Below, one piece after another: positions 14,098 through 20,029 of a DNA stretch of 20,029 nt (the stretch's first letter is position 1; each line of letters begins with the position of its first letter). The DNA is taken from the NCBI GenBank assembly GCA_945870465.1, contig CAMBSS010000075.1, forward strand, positions 1 through 20,029. Reading direction: 5' to 3'. Origin of the DNA: Bordetella parapertussis (GTDB lineage: Bacteria > Pseudomonadota > Gammaproteobacteria > Burkholderiales > SG8-41). The notes under the pieces are model-generated. The model was not told where the DNA came from and ran no database searches. It saw nothing but the letters and a program-made list of their open reading frames with translations. The position numbers and the translations under genes are program-made.

Positions 14098-14567
14098 AAA
14101 CAACAATACTGATGCTCATTTTACTTTTAGTGCTGCCGCTCCCCGTTCTCGCGCAGACCGCGCAACCCACGCCCGACGATCCGGTAACCAATAAGCGCGC
14201 GGTGCAACTGGCAGAGCAATTGCGCTGCCTCGTGTGCCAGAACCAGTCGCTGGCGGATTCGCATGCCGAGCTCGCGGTCGACCTGCGGCGCCAGATACGC
14301 GAGCAGATCGCGCAGGGTAAATCCGATTCGGCGGTCGTCGATTTCATGGTCGAGCGGTATGGCGAGTTCGTGCTGTATCGCCCGCCGATGAGGACCGCCA
14401 CCTGGCTGTTGTGGTTCGGGCCGCCGTTGTTGCTCGTGCTCGGCATCGTCCTGCTGCTTCGCTACGTGCGTACTCGCCGTACGCGCATTGAGCAAGGACC
14501 TTTGACCGACGCGGAACAGCGCGCTGCGCAGTCGCTGCTGGTCGGCGATGAAGGAAAGCAGCGATGA
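14094..14567 (+). CDS. ccmH: Cytochrome c maturation protein CcmH (CcmL-type)
   Basis: The 157-residue product has a signal peptide (cleavage near VLA-QT at 20), the redox motif LRCLVCQNQS (C45, C48) in a three-helix periplasmic domain, and one C-terminal membrane segment (about 101-122). It reduces or presents apocytochrome c to the CcmF ligase. It is the short form lacking the TPR part, which is encoded separately by the next gene. ATGA overlaps join it to ccmG and ccmI. Confidence 0.94.
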   Translation: MKTTILMLILLLVLPLPVLAQTAQPTPDDPVTNKRAVQLAEQLRCLVCQNQSLADSHAELAVDLRRQIREQIAQGKSDSAVVDFMVERYGEFVLYRPPMRTATWLLWFGPPLLLVLGIVLLLRYVRTRRTRIEQGPLTDAEQRAAQSLLVGDEGKQR

Positions 14568-15871
14568 CGACGTTTTTGCTGGTTGCGGCGATTTTCATCG
14601 CCATCGCTTTGGCGTGTATATTGCCGCCCTTGTTGGGCCGGCAAAAAGGGGAGACGACCGCTTCCGCGGAAGCTTCCAATCTGGCGATTCTGCAGGACGG
14701 GCTGACCGAACTCGAGCGCGATTTGCGCAATGGCACGCTGCCGGCCCAGCAATACCTGTCGGCGCGCCAGGATCTCGAACGGCGGGTGCTGGAAGAAGGA
14801 CGTGCGACTGCGGCGACTCCGCACGCACAGTCTGCGCATACGCGCCGGACGGGGGTGGCGCTCGCCATAGTCATTCCGCTGTGCGCGGCGGGGCTTTACT
14901 GGCAGCTTGGCACCCCCGGCGCGGTGACATTTAACGCGGCGTCGACGTCCGGCGGAAATGCAAAGAGCCCCCAGGTCGAAGCCATGGTCGGGCAATTGGC
15001 GCAAAAGCTGGAGAAGAACCCGCAGGATGGCAACGGCTGGGCGCTGCTCGGACGTTCGTACTTCATCATGCAGCGTTATCAGGAATCGGCAACCGCGTAT
15101 GCGCGCGCGGTGGCGCTGATCAAGGATGACGCGGACTTGCTCGCGGATTTTGCGGACTCCGTGGCGATGACGCAAAACCGGCGCATCGACGCCAAGGTCA
15201 TGCAAATCGTCGACGCGGCTCTGCGTATCGACCCTCAGCAATGGAAGGCGCTCGCCATCGCGGGATCCGCTGCATTTGACCGTCAGGATTACAAGAACGC
15301 CGTCGTCTTCTGGCAGCGTTTGCAGGCGCGCACCGAGCCCACTTCCGAGTTGGGCCGCATCGTCGCCGAAAATATCGCCGAAGCGCAGCAACTCGGCGGG
15401 ATTAAAGCCTCCGGCAAACCCACAATGTCGCCGGTGCCGGAGGGAATCAAGCCTTTGGCCAAGGCCGCAACGCCGTCTGCGCCCGATGGGACGAAATCCG
15501 CCGCCAAGCCTGCTGCATCATCAGCGGCAGCCAGCGTGCGCGGCACGGTCAGCTTGAGTCCGGCGCTGGCGGGCAAGGTCGCGCCGACGGATTCCCTGTT
15601 TATCTTCGCGCGTGCCGCGGCGGGCCCACGCATGCCGCTCGCGGTCGTGCGCCGTCAGGTAAAGGATCTGCCGTTTACTTTCACGCTCGACGACAGTCAG
15701 GCGATGGCGCCGGAAATGAATCTCTCAAAATTCCGCGACGTCATCGTCGGCGCACGCATTTCCAAAAGCGGCAGTGCTACGCCGCAGAGCGGTGATTTAC
15801 AGGGTTTGAGCGCGACGGTGCAGATAGGCGCCGACAACATCAAAATCGTCATCGACCAGGTCGTGCCCTAG
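14564..15871 (+). CDS. ccmI: Cytochrome c maturation TPR protein CcmI
   Basis: The 435-residue product has two N-terminal membrane segments (about 4-26 and 103-121) around a cytoplasmic loop, then a periplasmic TPR region (about 135-270, with NGWALLGRSYFIMQRYQESATAYARAVAL). An Ala/Pro/Lys linker leads to a C-terminal beta-rich domain (about 325-435, starting RGTVSLSPALAGKV) found in the longer CcmI/CycH proteins. It captures apocytochrome C-termini and delivers them to the CcmF/H ligase. It overlaps the ccmH stop in ATGA. Its own stop overlaps, tail to tail, the stop of ccmD on the other strand. Confidence 0.92.
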   Translation: MTTFLLVAAIFIAIALACILPPLLGRQKGETTASAEASNLAILQDGLTELERDLRNGTLPAQQYLSARQDLERRVLEEGRATAATPHAQSAHTRRTGVALAIVIPLCAAGLYWQLGTPGAVTFNAASTSGGNAKSPQVEAMVGQLAQKLEKNPQDGNGWALLGRSYFIMQRYQESATAYARAVALIKDDADLLADFADSVAMTQNRRIDAKVMQIVDAALRIDPQQWKALAIAGSAAFDRQDYKNAVVFWQRLQARTEPTSELGRIVAENIAEAQQLGGIKASGKPTMSPVPEGIKPLAKAATPSAPDGTKSAAKPAASSAAASVRGTVSLSPALAGKVAPTDSLFIFARAAAGPRMPLAVVRRQVKDLPFTFTLDDSQAMAPEMNLSKFRDVIVGARISKSGSATPQSGDLQGLSATVQIGADNIKIVIDQVVP

Positions 15872-16032
15872 CCGCCGGCGGTATTTTCCGATTCCCGGCG
15901 CGCCTGCCGTCCGCGCGCAATGAGCGCGGTGATTTCGAGCGCTATGCACGCGGCGGCCATGCCGTAAGACCACCAGACGTAGCCGGCGTAGCCGCCCATG
16001 GCCAAAAACTCGCCGACGCTGCCCCAGTTCAT
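15868..16032 (-). CDS. ccmD: Heme exporter protein CcmD (54 residues)
   Basis: Reading the - strand from 16032 gives a 54-residue protein starting MNWGSVGEFLAMGGYAGYVW. It has one membrane segment (about 20-40) and a basic cytoplasmic tail (RGRQARRES), matching CcmD in length and in the FxxMGGYAxYVW pattern. CcmD is needed to release holo-CcmE from the CcmABC complex. Its ATG overlaps the ccmC stop (ATGA on the - strand). Its TAG stop shares CTAG (15868-15871) with the ccmI stop on the opposite strand. Confidence 0.93.
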   Translation of the reverse strand: MNWGSVGEFLAMGGYAGYVWWSYGMAAACIALEITALIARGRQARRESENTAGG

Positions 16033-16763
16033 GTGCGCGGCCCGTTCATCTGCTTGACCCAGTCGCTGTTGCGTTCGCGCTCGAGGATGATGCAGCGCAC
16101 GCGCATGAGCGCGGCGGCTATGCTGTAAAACCAGAATGCGAATACCATGATGAGCATGCCGGTGAGCATGGTGGTCGCCATGCTAGGGCTGCGCGTCAAG
16201 CTCACTGATGCGCCCTGGTGCAGCGTGTTCCACCATTTGACCGAAAAATAAATGATCGGCACGTTGATGACGCCGACCAGCGCGATGACCGCGCCTGCTT
16301 TATCGGCGCGGCGCGGATCGTCGATCGACGCCTGCAGGGACATGAAGCCAATATAGAGAAAGAGCAGAATCAGTTCCGAGGTCAGGCGTGCGTCCCACAC
16401 CCACCACGTGCCCCACATCGGTTTGCCCCACAACGCGCCCGTCCACAATGCGATGAAGGTCATCAGCGCGCCGGTCGGGGCGAGGGCCGAGGCCATCATC
16501 GACGACAGGCGCGTGTTGAAGGCGAGTCCGATGCCCGCCCACATCGCCATCACGACATAAATGAACATCGACATCCACGCCGCCGGCACATGGATGAAAA
16601 TGATGCGGTAGGCCTCACCCTGCTGGGCGTCGGTCGGTGCCACGAAGAAACCAATGTAAATTCCCGCTGCCGCGAGCAGGGCCGCGGTGACATAAAAGAG
16701 CGGTACCAGCCTGCCGGCGAGCGGGTAAAAGGTCTGCGGCGACGAATATTTGAACCAGTTCAT
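16029..16763 (-). CDS. ccmC: Heme exporter / heme-handling protein CcmC
   Basis: The 244-residue polytopic protein has six membrane segments and the tryptophan-rich motif WGTWWVWDARLTSE (about 117-130). Conserved periplasmic histidines are H58 (FIHVPAAW) and H182 (TLHQG), which ligate heme. CcmC loads heme onto CcmE. The gene follows ccmB with four bases between them, and its stop overlaps the ccmD start. The C-terminal extension (about 218-244) is charged and hydrophilic. Confidence 0.96.
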   Translation of the reverse strand: MNWFKYSSPQTFYPLAGRLVPLFYVTAALLAAAGIYIGFFVAPTDAQQGEAYRIIFIHVPAAWMSMFIYVVMAMWAGIGLAFNTRLSSMMASALAPTGALMTFIALWTGALWGKPMWGTWWVWDARLTSELILLFLYIGFMSLQASIDDPRRADKAGAVIALVGVINVPIIYFSVKWWNTLHQGASVSLTRSPSMATTMLTGMLIMVFAFWFYSIAAALMRVRCIILERERNSDWVKQMNGPRT

Positions 16764-16767
16764 AAGC

Positions 16768-17448
16768 CTACTCTACAGCAATTCGCAGCGCGGCCGCGGT
16801 CGCCCACGGCGCGAAGACGAGGGTGAACAATAACAGCGCGCCGAGTACCGACAAGTGCGCGGCCGCACCCAGGCCCGCCGCGCTCGCCTCGATTGCGCCG
16901 GCGCCGAATACCAGTACCGGCACATACAATGGCAACACGAGCAACGCGATGAGTCCGCTGCCGCGCAGCCCCAGCGTCAACGCTGCGCCGATCGCGCCGA
17001 TCAGGCTTAACGTGGGTGTGCCCAGCAGCAGCGCGGCGAGTAAAACGGGAAACTCCGCGGTATTGAGGCCGAACTGGAGACCGATCAACGGCGCGACGAG
17101 CACCAGCGGCAGGCCGGTGGTGAGCCAGTGCGCGGCGATTTTGGCGAGAACCAGCAGGCTCAAAGGTTGCGGCGCCAGCAGCATCTGTTCCAGCGTGCCG
17201 TCTGCGTGGTCCGCCGCGAACAGGCGATGCAGCGCGAGCATGGAAGCGAGCAGGGCCGCCACCCATAGGACGCCGGCCGCCATGCTGCGCAGGAGCGCAG
17301 CTTCGGGGCCCACGCCAAGCGGAAACAAGCTCGCAACGATCACGAAAAAGAACACTGTCGTCAGCACGTCCGCGCGGCGCCTGAATGCAATCATGAGATC
17401 GCGTTGCGCGAGGCTGTGCAGAGTGCCGGATAGAGATAATTCGCTCAT
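16768..17448 (-). CDS. ccmB: Heme exporter ABC permease CcmB
   Basis: The 226-residue hydrophobic product has about six membrane segments and the N-terminal RDLMIAFRRRADVLTTVFFF stretch of CcmB, with FAADHADGTLEQMLLAPQPL following. It forms the membrane partner of the CcmA ATPase. The start at 17448 (MSELSLSGTLHSLAQRD) overlaps the ccmA stop in ATGA; a longer upstream reading in the same frame would run through ccmA and is not credible. Length is typical. Confidence 0.93.
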   Translation of the reverse strand: MSELSLSGTLHSLAQRDLMIAFRRRADVLTTVFFFVIVASLFPLGVGPEAALLRSMAAGVLWVAALLASMLALHRLFAADHADGTLEQMLLAPQPLSLLVLAKIAAHWLTTGLPLVLVAPLIGLQFGLNTAEFPVLLAALLLGTPTLSLIGAIGAALTLGLRGSGLIALLVLPLYVPVLVFGAGAIEASAAGLGAAAHLSVLGALLLFTLVFAPWATAAALRIAVE

Positions 17449-18065
17449 GCCGCAAGCTCTATGCGTTGCACCGTCGGTGCCTTGATCGCGACGTCTTGGT
17501 GCGTCGTCAGCACGACGATGCCGCCTTGCTCCAGATGGGATTCGATCAGAGATTGCGTCAACTGCACGGCGTGCGCGTCGAGGGCCGTAAACGGCTCGTC
17601 GAGTATCCACAGCGGACGCGCTGTCGAGAGGCGCAGGCGGGCGAGCGCTACCCGCCTGCGCTGGCCCTGAGACAACGTCTTGCAAGGCAGGTGAGCATGA
17701 TTTCCGAGCCCAAACCACGCCAAGGCTGCCGCCTCACTTGTCATATCAATAACGATCGACGCGAGCGACGCGGAGAACCGCAGATTTTCGGCGGCCGTCA
17801 ATTCGTCCTTCACGCCGCCGGCATGGCCGAGGTAAGCGAGCTGGCCGCGATATTGCTCGCCCAGCGCATGAATTTCCTCGCCTCGCCAGAGTATGGTGCC
17901 GGCTGCCGGATCAAGCAGTCCGCACAACATTCGCAGCAGACTGGTTTTGCCGCTGCCGTTGGCGCCGCGTACTTCAAGCAGGGTGCTGGCGGCAAGTTCG
18001 CAGTTGAGACCGGTGAATAGACGGCGCTCGCCGCGCTCGCAGGCCAGGGAATTAAAGCTGAGCAA
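17445..18065 (-). CDS. ccmA: Heme exporter ABC ATPase CcmA
   Basis: The 206-residue ABC ATPase has Walker A GANGSGKT (34-41), signature LSQGQRRRVALAR (131-143), Walker B LWILDEP (152-158) and the switch histidine in TTHQD (189). It powers release of heme-loaded CcmE through CcmBCD. The N-terminus MLSFNSLACERGERRLF fits the family. The start is TTG at 18065-18063: an in-frame stop lies two codons upstream, so no longer form is possible. The upstream ribosome site (GGCGG-like) is weak. It starts 23 bases after the moeA stop on the same strand and probably shares its transcript. Confidence 0.94.
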   Translation of the reverse strand: MLSFNSLACERGERRLFTGLNCELAASTLLEVRGANGSGKTSLLRMLCGLLDPAAGTILWRGEEIHALGEQYRGQLAYLGHAGGVKDELTAAENLRFSASLASIVIDMTSEAAALAWFGLGNHAHLPCKTLSQGQRRRVALARLRLSTARPLWILDEPFTALDAHAVQLTQSLIESHLEQGGIVVLTTHQDVAIKAPTVQRIELAA

Positions 18066-18088
18066 GCTTCACACCGCCTGAACGCGCG

Positions 18089-19363
18089 TCAAACTGCGCC
18101 TTCCATGACCTGGACCTCAACTAGCGTGCCGGCCGCGACATTGCCCTGGTCGGTCGCCAGGATGATGAAACAATTGGCTTCTGTCATTGAGCGCAGGATG
18201 CCGGAGCCCTGCTCGCCGGTGACGCGCACGCTCCAGGCGCCCGCGGCGTCCTGCGTCAGAATGCCGCGCTGGAATTCAGTGCGGCCGGGTGCTTTTTTTA
18301 GATTGCTAGTGCACGGCACTTTGAAAGTCGGCAGCGGCGGCAGCGGGTCGCGGCCTGAGAGTTTCAGCAGCGCATCGCGGACGAATTGATAAAAAGTCAC
18401 CATCACCGACACCGGGTTGCCCGGCAGGCCGAAGAAATGCGCGCCGCCGATGCGGCCGTAGGCGAGCGGACGCCCGGGCTTCATCGCGATTTTCCAGAAC
18501 ACGACTTCGCCCAGACGCTCGAGCAGTTCTTTCACGAAATCCGCTTCGCCGACCGACACACCGCCGCTGGTGATGACCACGTCGGCGCATTGGGCGGCTT
18601 CGTTGAATGCCTGCTCCAGCAGTTTCGGGTCGTCGCCGATGACGCCCATGTCGATGACTTCACAGCCCAGCCGGGTCAGCATGCCGTGTATGGTGTAACG
18701 ATTGCTGTCGTAGATTTGTCCTGCGCCCAGCGTGCTGCCAATCGAGCGCAATTCGTCGCCAGTCGAGAAGAATGCGACGCGCAATTTTCGGTACACGGAA
18801 ATTTCACCAATGCCGAGCGACGCAATGAGGCCGATTTCAGCCGGCCGCAGCAATTCGCCGCGTTTGAGCGCGACTTGCCCGGTTTTCAGGTCTTCGCCGG
18901 CGCGGCGCAGGTTCTGATTGAGGCGATGGCCGCCGCCGATAATTACGTTATCGCCCGCAGTTTTTACGTGCTCCTGCATGACTATGGTGTCGCAGCTTGC
19001 GGGCATGACGCCGCCCGTCATGATGCGCACGCACGTGCCGGCTTTGGGTTCGCCCTGGAACGGTACGCCCGCGAATGAACTCCCGGCCACCTTGAGCGTG
19101 ACGTCGCCATCGGCCTTGAGGTCGGCGAAACGGACGGCATAACCGTCCATCGCGGAATTATCGTGCGACGGCACGTCGAGCGGAGACACGACGTCTTCGG
19201 CGAGCACGCGGCCCAGCCCTGCACGGATATGCACGCGTTCGACGACCGCCACGGGCGACAGAAAGCGCGCGATGAACTCGCGTGCCTTGGCGACCGGCAT
19301 CGAGTTGGGATCGTAGTCGTCGGCGCAACTGGCGGCGCGGATGGAGTCAACAGAATTGTTCAT
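18089..19363 (-). CDS. moeA: Molybdopterin molybdotransferase MoeA
   Basis: The 424-residue product inserts molybdate (or tungstate) into adenylylated molybdopterin. Visible motifs include DNSAMDGYAV (68-77), the IMTGGVMPASCDTIVMQEH segment (114-132), FSTGDEL (199-205), YDSNR (218-222), TSGGVSVGEADFVKE (265-279), MKPGRPLA (294-301) and GLPGNPVSVMVTF (312-324). A TTG 33 bases upstream in frame would add 11 residues; the ATG at 19363 is preferred. The ribosome site is weak. It supplies cofactor needed by the FDH upstream in the window. It is divergent from the tungstate-binding protein gene and lies 23 bases upstream of ccmA, suggesting a moeA-ccmABCD transcript. Confidence 0.95.
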   Translation of the reverse strand: MNNSVDSIRAASCADDYDPNSMPVAKAREFIARFLSPVAVVERVHIRAGLGRVLAEDVVSPLDVPSHDNSAMDGYAVRFADLKADGDVTLKVAGSSFAGVPFQGEPKAGTCVRIMTGGVMPASCDTIVMQEHVKTAGDNVIIGGGHRLNQNLRRAGEDLKTGQVALKRGELLRPAEIGLIASLGIGEISVYRKLRVAFFSTGDELRSIGSTLGAGQIYDSNRYTIHGMLTRLGCEVIDMGVIGDDPKLLEQAFNEAAQCADVVITSGGVSVGEADFVKELLERLGEVVFWKIAMKPGRPLAYGRIGGAHFFGLPGNPVSVMVTFYQFVRDALLKLSGRDPLPPLPTFKVPCTSNLKKAPGRTEFQRGILTQDAAGAWSVRVTGEQGSGILRSMTEANCFIILATDQGNVAAGTLVEVQVMEGAV

Positions 19364-19396
19364 GGGTGCTTTACAGGTTTTCACTGGCGGTGGCAA

Positions 19397-19402
19397 ATTC
19401 TA
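19397..19402 (-). promoter_or_regulatory. Possible -10 element for moeA
   Basis: On the - strand GGTAGAATTTG contains TAGAAT, 33 bases upstream of the chosen moeA ATG. No convincing -35 lies at 17 bases, so this is only a candidate. A palindromic CCGGA-A-TCCGG directly beside it (19404-19414) could be a binding site or chance in GC-rich DNA. Confidence 0.3.
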
Positions 19403-19496
19403 CCGGAATCCGGCGCCACGCAGTGCAGCCGCAATATGGGTGCACGCATGGTTAGGGGTTATTATTCGTGAAAGTTGTCGTGTGTGACGCGGGATC

Positions 19497-19501
19497 AGGA
19501 G
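19497..19501 (+). promoter_or_regulatory. Ribosome binding site fixing the GTG start of tupA
   Basis: AGGAG at 19497-19501 stands seven bases before the GTG at 19509 and four before an alternative GTG at 19506. No ATG of this frame lies at the start of the signal peptide, so this site supports a GTG start. Confidence 0.7.
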
Positions 19502-19508
19502 AAAAGTG

Positions 19509-20029
19509 GTGTTACGAACTCGTTTTTTCCATGCACCTACTTTCGCGTGCATCGGTCTGGCGTTGTGTTGCGCTGCAACCGCATGGGCGGCGGAAGACAT
19601 ACGCCTGGCTACTACGACAAGCACCGAGAATTCCGGCCTGCTGAAAGTGATACTGCCGATGTTCGAGGCGAAATACGGCGGCAAGGTGAGGGTGGTGTCG
19701 GTTGGCACGGGCGCCGCGTTGAAGCTGGGCGAGAACGGCGATGCCGATGTGGTGCTTGTGCACGCGCGCGAACTTGAAGATAAATTCATGGCAGCGGGTT
19801 TCGGTTCGCTACGCAAGGACGTGATGTACAACGACTTCATCATCGTCGGTCCCGTCAGCGATCCGGCCGGTGTGCGCGGGATGAAAGACGTTATCGCCGC
19901 GATGAAAAAAATAAATGCGAGCGGCGCCAAGTTCATTTCACGCGGCGACGAGTCGGGCACCCACCAGATGGAAAAGGACTACTGGAAAAGTGCGAGCGTC
20001 GACGCCAAAGGGGCTTGGTATGTGTCCGC
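19509..20029 (+). CDS. tupA: Tungstate ABC transporter substrate-binding protein (TupA type), 5' part only
   Basis: The reading frame is open to the window end (173 complete codons). It starts with GTG and a signal peptide (MLRTRFFHAP then a hydrophobic run, cleavage near WA-AED at 27-30). The mature start has LATTTSTENSGLLKVILPMFE (33-53), where TTTS (35-38) is the tungstate-binding loop of TupA. SVGTGAALKLGENGDADVVLVHA (64-86), DVMYNDFIIVGP (104-115) and SRGDESGTHQMEKDYW (144-159) follow. TupA proteins favour tungstate over molybdate; strict specificity cannot be read from sequence. The tupB and tupC genes would be expected beyond the window. It is divergent from moeA, 145 bases apart. Confidence 0.9.
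   Translation, partial: MLRTRFFHAPTFACIGLALCCAATAWAAEDIRLATTTSTENSGLLKVILPMFEAKYGGKVRVVSVGTGAALKLGENGDADVVLVHARELEDKFMAAGFGSLRKDVMYNDFIIVGPVSDPAGVRGMKDVIAAMKKINASGAKFISRGDESGTHQMEKDYWKSASVDAKGAWYVS

Noticed and set aside
15872..15881. CCGCCGGCGG palindrome after ccmI as a terminator
   Set aside because: There is no loop and no proper T run on either strand; it lies within the coding region of ccmD.

Overview
The window is a gene-dense, GC-rich stretch of about 20 kb. It reads as the chromosome of a betaproteobacterium-like, respiratory Gram-negative bacterium. That placement is an inference from gene content, protein character and base composition, since no rRNA or other phylogenetic marker is present. 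No tRNA, rRNA, insertion sequence, phage gene or CRISPR array was seen.

Region 1 (about 1-11020) is a formate dehydrogenase (FDH) locus on the + strand. A near-perfect FNR/ANR-type box (152-165) precedes a periplasmic c-type cytochrome with an ethylbenzene-dehydrogenase-gamma-like domain. Then come DUF3305 and DUF3306 genes, a 695-residue polyferredoxin, a TorD-like chaperone, a tiny Tat-targeted protein, the molybdo/tungsto-pterin catalytic subunit FdhA (cysteine, not selenocysteine, in the active site), the four-cluster FdhB, a small lipoprotein, the cytochrome b subunit FdhC, and a small Lys/Ala/Pro-rich exported protein. A strong intrinsic terminator (10995-11020) closes the block. The Tat signals and FdhC architecture indicate periplasmic formate oxidation with electrons passed to the membrane, probably to quinone.

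Region 2 (about 11020-18065) is a complete System I cytochrome c maturation set, split into two converging operons: ccmE-F-G-H-I on + and ccmA-B-C-D on -. The two meet tail to tail with their stop codons overlapping on a shared CTAG (15868-15871). The 54-residue ccmD is annotated here. Many junctions are ATGA start/stop overlaps, so translation is probably coupled.

Region 3 (18089-20029) holds moeA (- strand, molybdenum/tungsten insertion into the pterin cofactor) 23 bases upstream of ccmA. Divergent from it is the 5' part of a tupA-type tungstate-binding protein, cut by the window end.

Together the genes form a maturation neighbourhood: oxyanion uptake (TupA), metal insertion (MoeA), enzyme chaperoning and export (TorD, Tat), the enzyme itself (FdhABC), and heme attachment for c-type cytochromes (Ccm), including the cytochrome at the left edge. 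The tupA/moeA/FDH combination raises the possibility that this FDH uses tungsten. The least-described part is the set of FDH accessory proteins (DUF3305, DUF3306, polyferredoxin, mini-Tat protein, lipoprotein and Lys/Ala/Pro protein).
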